From Marispirochaeta sp963667435 (lineage in GTDB: Bacteria > Spirochaetota > Spirochaetia > JC444 > Marispirochaetaceae): a stretch of DNA of 64,000 bases. The number at the start of each line of letters is the position of its first letter. Position 1 is the first letter of the stretch. A program made the translations under genes and the position numbers. The notes under the pieces were generated by a model. That model did not search any database, was not told the origin of the DNA, and saw nothing but the letters and a program-made list of their open reading frames with translations. Of this stretch, positions 35,105-47,543 are shown piece after piece. The DNA lies in contig OY763414.1 in the NCBI GenBank assembly GCA_963667435.1, positions 4,154,001-4,218,000 of the forward strand, given 5' to 3'.

Positions 35105-36265
35105 GTGAAGCGAATTATTTACATTCTTTTAAGTCTATCTCTACTTTCAGTTTCCCTGTTCTCCATAGATCTTCACGCTGAACCCAGGATGGAGATTCCT
35201 TCCGCCAGAATGGCAGCTCTCGGGGGGTATCACGCAGCTCTGGCGGATGATGTTTCTGCTCTCTGGAGCAACCCTGCCGGGTATAAATCCGCAGAGCCGG
35301 AGCTATCCGTCTCCGAGCTTACCCTCAATTTGAGCGGACCCATATTTGATATGACCAATCTTTTTCTTGAAGGAGGAGACCTGGTCAGCAATCCAAAAAC
35401 CTGGGAAATATTCAGCGGCCTGAATGCCGGAATGAATCTTCTCGGACCAATTGCTGTAGGCTTTGTAGGTGACGGTATAGGCTTTGGAATCTATAATCAT
35501 ACGGATATTCTTTTTAAAACACCAACGACAACTGATGTTGCTTCTACAATTACAGAAGAGATGATTCTTGTCGGCGGGTATGCCTTCCGAATTCCTGCCT
35601 TTGAAGGAACGCCCCACAATCTTGATATCGGAATTAATATGAAGGGCTTTCTTCGCAGTGAGAGCGGATTTACCTACTCGCTGCTTCTGATCAACGATTT
35701 CCTTGATAGTATAGGGCCCGGACTGATTTTGGATGAGCCCTATGCGAACATCAGCGGAATAGGGTTTGATATGGGCCTGCTTTACAGCTACGGGGACCAT
35801 TTCGGTTTTGGTCTAATGGGCGAGGATGTTTTCAGTCCCACTCTGCGTACCAGTTATGCCACCATGGGAGATTATCTGGATGGCGCCACTGCAACCGATA
35901 CATCCGGGGGAGTTCTTCCCTTTCAGCTGCATGCCGGATTCCGTTACTCTCCACCACTCGGGGCACTTCGGGATTATTTTAGTGATATCGATCTCTATCT
36001 TGATTACCGGGATATGTTGGATTTTCTCATGTTTCCGGAACTGGCTACCAACCCTGTACTCCATATAGGTTTTGGGGGTGAATTCAAGATGCTGGAAATC
36101 CTCGCCCTGCGGGCAGGTTTATACGAAGGCCTGTTATCCGCCGGGCTTGGGGTAGATCTGAACTTTGCACAATTTAACCTTGCCATGTATGGATCTGAGG
36201 CCGGTATTGAGCCGGGAATGCAGCCTGTTTACAATGTGATAATCGGACTTGAATTCAGATACTAA
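35105..36265 (+). CDS. FadL/PorV-like outer-membrane barrel protein (B)
   Basis: 386 residues from the GTG at 35105, which has GGAGG just upstream; the frame extends to TTG 35090 but that overlaps the previous stop. Signal peptide: ILLSLSLLSVSLFSIDLHAE. Motif SARMAALGGYHAALADDVSA, then LWSNPAG, is a strong UPF0164/FadL-like hallmark. The barrel strands run to the end, finishing VIIGLEFRY with a C-terminal aromatic. Probably an outer-membrane channel. Translation is likely coupled with the lipoprotein gene 11 bp upstream. Confidence 0.83.
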   Translation: MKRIIYILLSLSLLSVSLFSIDLHAEPRMEIPSARMAALGGYHAALADDVSALWSNPAGYKSAEPELSVSELTLNLSGPIFDMTNLFLEGGDLVSNPKTWEIFSGLNAGMNLLGPIAVGFVGDGIGFGIYNHTDILFKTPTTTDVASTITEEMILVGGYAFRIPAFEGTPHNLDIGINMKGFLRSESGFTYSLLLINDFLDSIGPGLILDEPYANISGIGFDMGLLYSYGDHFGFGLMGEDVFSPTLRTSYATMGDYLDGATATDTSGGVLPFQLHAGFRYSPPLGALRDYFSDIDLYLDYRDMLDFLMFPELATNPVLHIGFGGEFKMLEILALRAGLYEGLLSAGLGVDLNFAQFNLAMYGSEAGIEPGMQPVYNVIIGLEFRY

Positions 36266-36282
36266 TTTTATCATAATTTCAG

Positions 36283-36311
36283 TTGACATTTTTTTTTGAT
36301 GTTGTTATAGT
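36283..36311 (+). promoter_or_regulatory. Promoter of tRNA-Lys/tRNA-Glu unit
   Basis: TTGACA (36283-36288), 17 bp with a T-run, and TATAGT (36306-36311). It starts about 16 bp before the tRNA-Lys. It is one of the best matches to a sigma-70 promoter in the window, with the same spacing as the rRNA promoter. Confidence 0.85.
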
Positions 36312-36326
36312 CCCTCTCACATGACG

Positions 36327-36399
36327 GGGCCGCTAGCTCAGCTGGTAGAGCAACGCCCTTTTAAGGCGTGGGTCACTGGTTCGAACCCAGTGCGGCTCA
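36327..36399 (+). tRNA. tRNA-Lys (UUU)
   Basis: 73 nt with all four arms. The acceptor stem GGGCCGC pairs with GCGGCTC (one G-U), D arm GCTC/GAGC, anticodon arm ACGCC-CTTTTAA-GGCGT with anticodon TTT, and T arm CTGG-TTCGAAC-CCAG. The discriminator is A. CCA is not encoded. Confidence 0.95.
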
Positions 36400-36415
36400 C
36401 TAGGTCGGAGTGATC

Positions 36416-36474
36416 CGGCTTAAGCCGCAAGAGTTAAACTCCGGGCCCATAAGGCAACAGAGTAAACTCTTGCG
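36416..36474. repeat. Overlapping hairpins in the tRNA-Lys/tRNA-Glu spacer
   Basis: Two inverted repeats overlap. CGGCTTAAGCCG is a perfect 12-bp palindrome at 36416-36427. CGCAAGAGTT (36426-36435) pairs perfectly with AACTCTTGCG (36465-36474), and four more pairs continue inside. Neither has a T-run. They share two bases, so the two structures exclude each other. They may be processing stems for the dicistronic tRNA transcript. Confidence 0.6.
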
Positions 36475-36481
36475 CACCCAA

Positions 36482-36556
<75 letters not shown>

Positions 36557-36560
36557 TACT

Positions 36561-36592
36561 AAGATCCGCCTTCGGGCGGATCTTTTTTTTAT
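36561..36592 (+). terminator. Rho-independent terminator of the tRNA unit
   Basis: AAGATCCGCC-TTCG-GGCGGATCTT with a run of T bases, a perfect 10-bp stem closed by a TTCG tetraloop, directly after tRNA-Glu. Confidence 0.95.
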
Positions 36593-36631
36593 TTAAGCAG
36601 TGAGTCGAAACTGTACATAATCTGGTAATAC

Positions 36632-36660
36632 TTTTCCCCTTATGCGCTCTCTGATATAAT
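36632..36660 (+). promoter_or_regulatory. Possible promoter of the UPRT-like gene
   Basis: A perfect TATAAT at 36655-36660 with a poor -35 (TTTTCC, 36632-36637) at 17 bp. It lies 41 bp before the ATG. Confidence 0.45.
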
Positions 36661-36701
36661 CCAGTCAACATAACTTCATTTGAACATTACGGGAGCGCAG
36701 T

Positions 36702-37766
36702 ATGAATAAGGTTGTCCTTACCGCTACGGATCTTGACGGATATCTCACCGACGCAGATAAAAACAAACTCGCAGAGATGGAGTCGTATTATCAGGAGGCC
36801 CTTGATGTAAGTGGAACCCTCTCTGAAACACTCGATCCGGACGAAAGGGAAAAGTGTAAAGAGGGACTTATCAAAATCTACAACACCATGGGCGATTTCA
36901 TGCAGGAAATCACCGGCAGGGAAGAGAAGATAAAGGTATACCCCTTTGATACACCCAGAGAAAATCATGGTGAGGCATCACGTCTGATTGCAAAGCTGCG
37001 CGACATGGATACTCAGCAGCAGGAATTCATATACTATATTCAACGAGCCTACGAACTTCTTTTCAACCTGGCGTTTTCCGGATGGGACACCAGCAAACGG
37101 AACTATTTCATCAAAAAAACACCGGTAACTGCACCAGTACAGAATTATGCGGTGCATAAGATTCCGGATGTGGATGAGCATATTAATAATTCAGTGATGT
37201 GTGTAATGCTTCGGGGAGCCTTGCTGCCTTCCATGATAATGAGTAAAGAGATTCAGGAGTACAGTTCCAACGACTATGTTACACCCTTTGCTCTTTTCCG
37301 CATTCAGCGGGATGACACTAGAAAAGAAAAGAATATGGAGTATGTGCTGGATCTTGACCGCTCCTATTTCGATCTCGCAGCACTGGAAGGCAAGGACCTT
37401 ATTTTTGCAGATCCCATGAATGCCACCGGGGGCAGCCTGGTTACTATTGTAAAGTATCTTCGCGACCAGGGTGTACAGCCGAAATCAATACAGTTTTTTA
37501 ATGTTATTTCTGCATTGAAGGGTTCGCTGCGGATAGTGAGGGCGATTGAAAATGCTACCATGTATACCCTCTGGATGGATCCTGTCCTGAATGAGAAGGC
37601 CTATATTCTTCCCGGACTCGGCGATGCAGGGGATAGGCTGAATGGTGCTGATCTGCATGACGCCCCGCGTAATATCATACAGCTTATTGCTGATTACGGT
37701 TCGGCTGTCTCTTCTCTGTACCGGTCACAAGTCCGTGAAATTGAATCGACTGTTCTGGGCCTTTAG
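36702..37766 (+). CDS. UPRT-like phosphoribosyltransferase with N-terminal extension
   Basis: 354 residues, with a GGGAG SD. The C-terminal 200 residues fit uracil phosphoribosyltransferase: VMCVMLRGALLPS (the RxGxxM-like loop), FADPMNATGGSLV (PRPP-binding DPMLATGGS type), and YILPGLGDAGDRL (uracil-binding PGLGDAGDR). Normal UPRT is about 208 residues; here about 150 residues of charged helical sequence precede it. It should make UMP from uracil and PRPP, though the second PRPP-loop residue is changed from family consensus (MNATG for MLATG). The extension is of unknown function. The last 32 bases overlap the TPR lipoprotein gene. Confidence 0.82.
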   Translation: MNKVVLTATDLDGYLTDADKNKLAEMESYYQEALDVSGTLSETLDPDEREKCKEGLIKIYNTMGDFMQEITGREEKIKVYPFDTPRENHGEASRLIAKLRDMDTQQQEFIYYIQRAYELLFNLAFSGWDTSKRNYFIKKTPVTAPVQNYAVHKIPDVDEHINNSVMCVMLRGALLPSMIMSKEIQEYSSNDYVTPFALFRIQRDDTRKEKNMEYVLDLDRSYFDLAALEGKDLIFADPMNATGGSLVTIVKYLRDQGVQPKSIQFFNVISALKGSLRIVRAIENATMYTLWMDPVLNEKAYILPGLGDAGDRLNGADLHDAPRNIIQLIADYGSAVSSLYRSQVREIESTVLGL

Positions 37767-38676
37767 CCTGCTGCTTGCAGTCGGCTGTACTTCGGTTGAC
37801 AACCGGGAAGCGGCTCAAACCTACTATAATCTGGGGAATGCCTATTTTGAACTGGGCAGGTTGAATGAATCCCGGAAAGCATACCTCCGTGCCCTTGAAC
37901 TGGACAGCAGCCTGGCTGCTGCGGATTACAACCTGGCACGACTTTATCTTGAGGATGGTAAATATTCTGAAGCAGAAGACATCCTTCTCCGGCTTCTTTC
38001 CCAGGACAGCCGTAATACAATACTTCTCGAAACCCTGGGTTGGATGTGGTATCTCCAGGGAGAGTATGGCGAAGCCATAGGATACTATCGCCGGTCCATT
38101 GAGCTTGGAGAAGGGAATGCTGCCGCCTGGTTCAACATCGCATCTCTCCAGCTTAAGTCCGACCAGCCGGAACAGGCTGAAGAAAGCCTTCGCCGGGCTA
38201 TAGATCTGGCGCCGGACGAAATCAGGTACCGAGTTTTTTATGGTGATCTGCTGATTGCAGACGAAAGGTATTCAGAAGCATTCACACTTCTCTATCCATC
38301 CTATGCTGCAGGAAAGCGGAATCATGGTCTGCTGGTATCTCTCCTGCAGTCGGCAGTTATGGCTGAAGATTTTCCGGCAGCTCTTGAAGTTGTCGATGCA
38401 TCTCTGGAAGAAGACAGTAAGGATTCCGGATTTCTTTTCTATAAGGCCTTTATTCTTCTTGTTGGATTTGAAACAACAGATGAAGGGCTAAATTATCTTA
38501 CCCGTAGCCTAAACGCCGGGTTTGCCTCAGCTGAGGAAATTGCCCTGTTCGATAAGTATCCGGATATTCCCGGGAGTGGTAAAATCAGAGAACTCATTTC
38601 GGAATATGTCCAGAAGCACAAAAAAGCACCGGAAGTTCCTTCCGGTGCCGAATTACCTGAACCGCCTGCTAATTGA
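37735..38676 (+). CDS. TPR lipoprotein
   Basis: 313 residues from the GTG at 37735. This start gives a short lipoprotein signal with lipobox (LLLAVGC) and a 32-bp overlap with the UPRT-like gene; the open frame runs further upstream but without a sensible protein. About six TPRs follow, e.g. TYYNLGNAYFELGRLNESRK and WYLQGEYGEAIGYYRRSIEL. It is probably attached to the inner or outer membrane by its lipid. It ends convergent with adk, with an 8-bp overlap. Confidence 0.82.
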   Translation: MKLNRLFWAFSLLLAVGCTSVDNREAAQTYYNLGNAYFELGRLNESRKAYLRALELDSSLAAADYNLARLYLEDGKYSEAEDILLRLLSQDSRNTILLETLGWMWYLQGEYGEAIGYYRRSIELGEGNAAAWFNIASLQLKSDQPEQAEESLRRAIDLAPDEIRYRVFYGDLLIADERYSEAFTLLYPSYAAGKRNHGLLVSLLQSAVMAEDFPAALEVVDASLEEDSKDSGFLFYKAFILLVGFETTDEGLNYLTRSLNAGFASAEEIALFDKYPDIPGSGKIRELISEYVQKHKKAPEVPSGAELPEPPAN

Positions 38677-39295
38677 GGGCGGCAAGGGTAGATTTCAGAA
38701 CAACAGCAGGTGCATCCGCTGCATCAATATCAATTTTAATATCCTTGCTCTGGTAATAGTCAATCAGGGGCTGGGTTTGTTTATAGTAAACCTGCAGACG
38801 ATTCTGAATTGCTTCAGGCTCATCGTCTTTGCGGGTATACAATTCACCCTGGCATTTGTCACAAACGCCCTCTCTTGACGGGGGAGTGAATTTTACATGG
38901 TAGGTTGCACCGCAATCCCTGCATACTCTGCGACCTGACAGTCGTTCCACCAGGGCTTTGTCCGCGACAGCAAAATTTACTGCATAGTCCAGTTTTGTTA
39001 TTCCGTCCAGGGCTTCAGCCTGGGGAATGGTTCTGGGAAATCCGTCCAGGATAAAACCGTCGGCGGTATCTCCCTGATCCAGCCGTTCTTTAACCAGGGC
39101 AACGGTCAAGTCATCCGGTACCAGCTCACCTGCATCAAGAATGGATTTAACCTTTTTGCCAAGTTCGGTCTGATCCTTGATTGCCTTTCTGAATAGATCA
39201 CCCGTCGAAATGTGGGGAATGCTTTTCTCTGCACTTACCTTTACCGCTACTGTTCCTTTGCCGGCACCCGGGGGGCCCAGGAAAACTAAATTCAT
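38669..39295 (-). CDS. adk: Adenylate kinase, zinc-lid form
   Basis: 208 residues from the ATG at 39295, preceded by GGAGGAAGAAG. The P-loop FLGPPGAGKGTV is at residues 4-15; DGFPRTIPQAEALD is the AMP-binding and substrate region. The LID carries CRDCGATYH and CDKCQGEL, a four-cysteine zinc site as in Gram-positive and other zinc-lid kinases. It converts ATP + AMP to 2 ADP. Longer in-frame extension is not needed. The start overlaps the stop of a small zinc-finger gene (ATGA). Confidence 0.94.
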   Translation of the reverse strand: MNLVFLGPPGAGKGTVAVKVSAEKSIPHISTGDLFRKAIKDQTELGKKVKSILDAGELVPDDLTVALVKERLDQGDTADGFILDGFPRTIPQAEALDGITKLDYAVNFAVADKALVERLSGRRVCRDCGATYHVKFTPPSREGVCDKCQGELYTRKDDEPEAIQNRLQVYYKQTQPLIDYYQSKDIKIDIDAADAPAVVLKSTLAALN

Positions 39296-39504
39296 TCTTC
39301 TTCCTCCGTGCTTACATTTGCTTTCTCGCATTCGGCACTGCAGAATTGCGTGTCTGTATCGGGAAGAAAATATGTACCGCAAACTGTGCATTTCCGGTAC
39401 TGACGTGCACATTCAAGAGAGCAGAAATGATCTTTTTCAACCTTTTCTGACTCCACATAGCGTCCGCAGTTTCTACACCGATAGAAAACAGGCCCTTCTT
39501 GCAT
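39292..39504 (-). CDS. Small zinc-finger protein coupled to adk
   Basis: 70 residues with three CxxC-type sites: YRCRNCGRYV, then FCSLECARQYRKCTVCG, then FCSAECEKA. This makes eight cysteines in about 45 residues, a TRASH/MYND-like or double zinc-finger arrangement. It ends in an acidic tail (STEEEE). The stop overlaps the adk start, so adk translation is probably coupled. No good SD precedes the ATG. The function is unknown. Confidence 0.75.
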   Translation of the reverse strand: MQEGPVFYRCRNCGRYVESEKVEKDHFCSLECARQYRKCTVCGTYFLPDTDTQFCSAECEKANVSTEEEE

Positions 39505-39629
39505 GGGCCAATGGTACCATGGTGGTCATCTGAATGTCATCCTCAGCTGTAGCGGTATTGTTCATGGATGGAAGGAAAATGTTCTTGTCTTGGCGGTAGA
39601 TTTCGGATATTTTTTAGAAGGAGGATAAA

Positions 39630-40025
39630 ATGGGTTTTCAGGATAAATTGAAAAAAACTGTTTCTAAAGGAATTGAGCAGTCCCGGCATATTTTCAGTGC
39701 TGCCAAAGATAAGGCAAGGGAGCTTGGTGATGCTGGTATCCTCCGCTTTGAAATCCATCAGCTGGAAGACAAACTTAAGAAACAGGAACAACTTCTCGGA
39801 TCAACTGTTTATTCCCTGTTTACCGAAGAAGGCAAACAGAGTTTGACAAAACGGAGTGCCGGCGTCAAAGAAGTAATTGAAACCATGGATGATCTGAACA
39901 GCCAGATTACATCCAAGCGCGCAGCTCTTAAGGATGCGGAAGCCGTTGAAAATGGTCAGGCAGCACAGGGCAATGAAAAGGATGCAGGTACCGGCAGTAC
40001 ATTGAAGGATTCCCCTGAAAATTAG
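39630..40025 (+). CDS. Small coiled-coil cytoplasmic protein
   Basis: 131 residues with a strong AAGGAGG SD. No signal peptide. The N-terminal and middle part is helical with heptad patterns (RFEIHQLEDKLKKQEQLLGS), and the tail is low-complexity and acidic (ENGQAAQGNEKDAGTGS). I do not recognise the family. It stands alone before the rRNA operon promoter. Confidence 0.75.
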   Translation: MGFQDKLKKTVSKGIEQSRHIFSAAKDKARELGDAGILRFEIHQLEDKLKKQEQLLGSTVYSLFTEEGKQSLTKRSAGVKEVIETMDDLNSQITSKRAALKDAEAVENGQAAQGNEKDAGTGSTLKDSPEN

Positions 40026-40074
40026 GGCTCCGGGCTAATCTTTTCAGAAGTTTAAAGTTTCTTGAAAATAAAGC

Positions 40075-40103
40075 TTGACACATTTTGCAGGTGATGTTAT
40101 AAC
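40075..40103 (+). promoter_or_regulatory. rRNA operon promoter
   Basis: TTGACA (40075-40080), 17 bp, TATAAC (40098-40103). It is about 370 bp before the 16S rRNA and shares its spacing with the tRNA promoter at 36283. Confidence 0.85.
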
Positions 40104-40471
40104 TGCGATCACGCTGAAGCGACGGGGTGAGTCACCCTGAAGGTAAAGCGTCATGAATGATCTTTAAAAGACAGCCGATACGGCCTTGTTTAGTCCATGT
40201 TAAGAGGGACGGTTCACTGAAATTGAGAGAGTGAATGACCTTGGGATTGTAAATAAAGGGTATTGGAATTAACTGGAATATGAGAAGGGGCGAAGATAAC
40301 CGTGATCTTATCGTTGTCTGCTAACTTGTTAGTGGGTAATGGTTTGAGAAATAAAAAGCGGGAACCTTTGTTGATTTCAATAATGACGGATATAAGTCAG
40401 CTTATTCTGAAATTGAGTATTCAAACTTACTTTAGTGAATTAGGAGTCTCATCTTGTATGAGACTTATTAT
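40104..40471 (+). other. rRNA leader with boxA-like site and pre-16S hairpin
   Basis: The 368-bp transcribed leader holds no gene. TGATCTTTAAAA at 40158-40169 matches the boxA antitermination consensus (TGCTCTTTAACA) at 10 of 12. Just before the 16S lies a perfect 8-bp hairpin, AGTCTCAT-CTTGT-ATGAGACT, at 40445-40465, probably part of the processing stem region. Confidence 0.6.
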
Positions 40472-41996
<1,525 letters not shown>

Positions 41997-42241
41997 CTAC
42001 GAGAAGGGAACTGGAACGAATAGTTCTCAATCAGCTATAAAGCTGAGCGGAGGTTTTAAAGGCGCAAGTCTAAAAAGCTTCTGTAAATGGGATACAGACG
42101 GGATAAGTATGAAACAACGTACAAGGTAAACTTGCTTTTTAATAAGCGGAAATCTTCGCCCTTATCTTTTTAATATGATTTATAGAGTGGGAACCGGCCA
42201 ATCTGAAGAGGCTAACAACCTTAAAAAGGCCGAATAAGCCT
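41997..42241 (+). other. 16S-tRNA spacer
   Basis: 245 bp of transcribed spacer between 16S and tRNA-Ala. No protein gene and no further tRNA are seen. Confidence 0.6.
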
Positions 42242-42315
42242 GGGGGTATAGCTCAGTTGGCTAGAGCACTAGATTTGCATTCTAGGGGTCAAGGGTTCGA
42301 ATCCCTTTACCTCCA
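42242..42315 (+). tRNA. tRNA-Ala (UGC) in the 16S-23S spacer
   Basis: 74 nt. Acceptor GGGGGTA/TACCTCC (one G-U), D arm GCTC/GAGC, anticodon arm CTAGA-TTTGCAT-TCTAG with TGC, T arm AGGG-TTCGAAT-CCCT. CCA is not encoded. It is the only tRNA in the spacer. Confidence 0.96.
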
Positions 42316-42634
42316 CTTTCTAAATAGCGCCCTTAGAGCAATTTAAGAGTGCGCGGCGGCAACTGGAAACAGCTGCAAGCCATGATCTTTTGACATAGAG
42401 AACCGGAACATACCGGTAAGATGAAATGGGAAGTAGTCTTATCGCAAAGGGGAGTTTCGGGATGGTTGCAATGCTTGTTGTACGAAGATACAACAGCACC
42501 TTGAAAACCTTGCGACCAGATAAAACACGGCTCTGCCGGGTTTTATCTGGGCAACAGGACCAAGGGAGACCAAGCTACTATTTTTTAAAATACTAGCTTG
42601 GGCGGCCGCCATAAGAAGGAGCACAAACTAATAT
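42316..42634 (+). other. Structured tRNA-Ala/23S spacer
   Basis: 319 bp with a second boxA-like site, TGATCTTTTGACA (42383-42395), and several hairpins: TGTTGT/ACAACA at about 42477-42496; CCAGATAAAAC/GTTTTATCTGG at 42516-42550 with an inner CGG/CCG; and CCAAGCTA/TAGCTTGG at 42570-42602. These are likely antitermination and RNase III or processing elements. Confidence 0.6.
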
Positions 42635-45566
<2,932 letters not shown>

Positions 45567-45816
45567 ATTATTGTGTGCTTCTTTTTTCTACGGTCGTTGT
45601 CGGTGATTACACCTTCAACTACCCTTGACCCCTACGTATGAAAAGCCGGCCGGGAAACCCGTCCGTTTTTCAAGGGATCTATGTTAATATAAATAGTTTA
45701 TCCTTAATGGGATAGACGCACGAAGGATAGGGAAGTTTCACAGCTTTCTTGTCTTGTAAGGGAGTCGGAGGACGTAAGTCCGATGGCGACCGAACAAAAG
45801 AAATGGTAATAATTAT
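45567..45816 (+). other. 23S-5S spacer with terminator-like hairpin
   Basis: 250 bp without a gene. At 45640-45672 lies GAAAAGCCGGCCGGG-AAA-CCCGTCCGTTTTTC, a hairpin with one mismatch followed by a T-run, which resembles a Rho-independent terminator. A second, weaker pairing, TCGGA/TCCGA, lies at about 45765-45784. This spacer is longer than usual for 23S-5S. Confidence 0.55.
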
Positions 45817-45928
45817 TGCCAGGTGACCTTAGCGAAGGGGATCCACCCGTTCCCATGTCGAACACGGAAGTTAAGCCCTTCAGCGCCGATGGTACTGCGA
45901 AAGCGGGAGAGTAGGACGTCGCCTGGCT
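45817..45928 (+). rRNA. 5S ribosomal RNA
   Basis: About 112 nt. The ends GCCAGGTGAC and GTCGCCTGGC form helix I; the middle has the conserved CCCATGTCGAACACGGAAG loop and GCGAAAGCGGGAGAGTAGG. Ends are accurate to a few bases. Confidence 0.93.
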
Positions 45929-45936
45929 TTTTTTTT
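45911..45936 (+). terminator. T-run ending the rRNA operon
   Basis: Nine T residues (45928-45936) directly follow the 3' strand of the 5S terminal helix, so 5S helix I likely serves as the terminator stem. Confidence 0.7.
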
Positions 45937-46236
45937 GCCATAGCGCGTACCGCAAGAGCGAAGCGATGAGGAACGCGCGGGGGATAAGCGGGGCTTGGCG
46001 AAGCCAAACACGCGGTCCCGTTCAGAACGCCACTAAAAAGCAAAAAAAGCCAGAGCGAGGTCGAAGATCAGCGCGGCTTAGCGAAGCCAAACACGCGAAC
46101 CCAAGGTAATTGAAGATTACCGCAGGGCGAGCCTGCGTAGTTAATCCCCCCAACCCAAAAAAAAGAGTACTTCCTTCAGGCAAAAAAAGGCGATGTAGTA
46201 AATAGAGTTTTCTCTAATCAGGTTTTCCTGTCAGAT
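45937..46236. repeat. Intergenic stretch with imperfect direct repeats
   Basis: 300 bp without a gene. A 25-26-bp motif is repeated at about 45989-46013 and 46072-46097, with shared core GCGAAGCCAAACACGCG and an internal GGCTT/AAGCC stem. Shorter related pieces (GCGAAGCGATGAGG, GAGGTCGAAGATC) lie between. CGCAGG-GCGAG-CCTGCG at about 46122-46138 is another hairpin. It resembles REP-type extragenic elements. Confidence 0.5.
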
Positions 46237-47079
46237 TTATGAAATATTCTCAATGAATCCCAATAGCTTGCGGTTGAATTCTTCAGGATTTACGTAGAAG
46301 AATACATGCCCTCCGTTCTTGAAAACATGTGATTCCTTATAAACCTTGGGATTGGTATTCTCCGGATAATACTTTGTGGCTAAGGCTTCGCCGTTTGCTG
46401 TTACACTTGAGTCTGCACCCATAAAAAATATTGGGACTGAGACATTTGGCAATAGTTCGTAGCCATTTTGAAAAATTAAATCACTGTAAATGGCAAATGA
46501 TATCCATGCGGGTGTTTTTAAGAATTCCTTTGTGCTCCATTCAATTGCTGAATCGTCATTTCCGCTCAAAATTTTCTTGGCGAAGCCGCTGCAATAGCCT
46601 TCATAATTTGTATATGACATGGCAAGGAATTTATTATATCCGTCCATATTGAAATTCTTTAAACCGTGAGCATTCCATTCCTCGTTGTAAACTGCTCCCA
46701 GGGGACAGTCTAACAATCCGATAGAATCGATCCGATGTTCTCCGAACAACGAATGGTATTTCAAAACGATTTGACCAGACATTGACCATCCAACTAAGGT
46801 GGCTTTTTCGATGGTAAGAGTATCAAGGAGTTCCTTTATGTCCTGTACGTAACGAGAAACGGTATTGCCGTGTAAGCTTTTAGAGGAGTTGCCATGACCA
46901 CGAGGATCCATAACAATTATCCGATTGGTTTTTGACAGTTCGTCTACATTTTTATCAAAGAATCTTGTAGAACAGACAAAACCGGGTATGAAGACGATTG
47001 GTTTACCTTTGCCATGATCTTCAAAATACAGAATTGCATCATCACTGGTCCTGAAATAGTTTTCGTGTATTCATTCCAT
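46237..47079 (-). pseudogene. Alpha/beta hydrolase gene with stop at codon 3
   Basis: The frame ATG (47079)-GAA-TGA runs, after that stop, for about 278 codons to 46237. The post-stop sequence reads as a normal hydrolase: NYFRTSDDAILYFEDHGKG at the N-terminus, IPGF oxyanion region, VMDPRGHGNSS, nucleophile elbow GWSMSG, and the C-terminal VFKNGGHVFFY histidine region. An AAGGAG SD precedes that ATG at a good distance. There is no ATG, GTG or TTG in frame between the stop and the ATG at 46911, and starting there would lose the first strands and the oxyanion hole. It is therefore broken, or the base is a sequence error. AT-rich relative to neighbours, suggesting transfer. Confidence 0.75.
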
Positions 47080-47543
47080 TTTAAGTTCTCCTTTTGAATA
47101 TAGATACTAGTAGAATATGTACATGTATTTTTATTGTAGTACTGAAATACTGTATTGTATATGTTTTTCACTATTTAGCATTTAAGAGCTTTAGCATGTT
47201 TTATGACTTGTAATTATTAAATCATCAGGATTTTAAAATTTAAGTGTGATCAATTTATCTTCATGGGTAAGGTTACTTTGTTTGTATTCGGGTAGCACAG
47301 GTGCTTATTTTGTGAGAAAAGTTATGTAAATGGAGTTTATGGAAATAATAGTCCTGATATTATCAAGATTCGGTATAATGTTTCTCGGTAAGAGGGATGC
47401 GGTAATGGACTACCGTTAGTTTCTATAGTTCTCGTAAATGGTAAAAAGTGTAGTATGCTGTCAGAATCTGCTTTTTGTTGAGTTGGAAAAACCATATTGC
47501 AAAAGCGCCACTCTTAAATTATTCTATAGTCAGGAGTTCGTTG
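47080..47543. other. AT-rich gene-free stretch
   Basis: About 460 bp, much richer in A and T than the flanks, with no ORF that I can support. It is upstream of both the hydrolase remnant and cheW. A TATAGT at 47525-47530 could be a -10 for cheW, but no -35 fits at 16-18 bp. Confidence 0.5.

Noticed and set aside
46944..47171. 75-aa minus-strand ORF before the hydrolase
   Set aside because: It overlaps the hydrolase N-terminus in another frame; the hydrolase frame gives the better protein (RTSDDAILYFEDHGKG).
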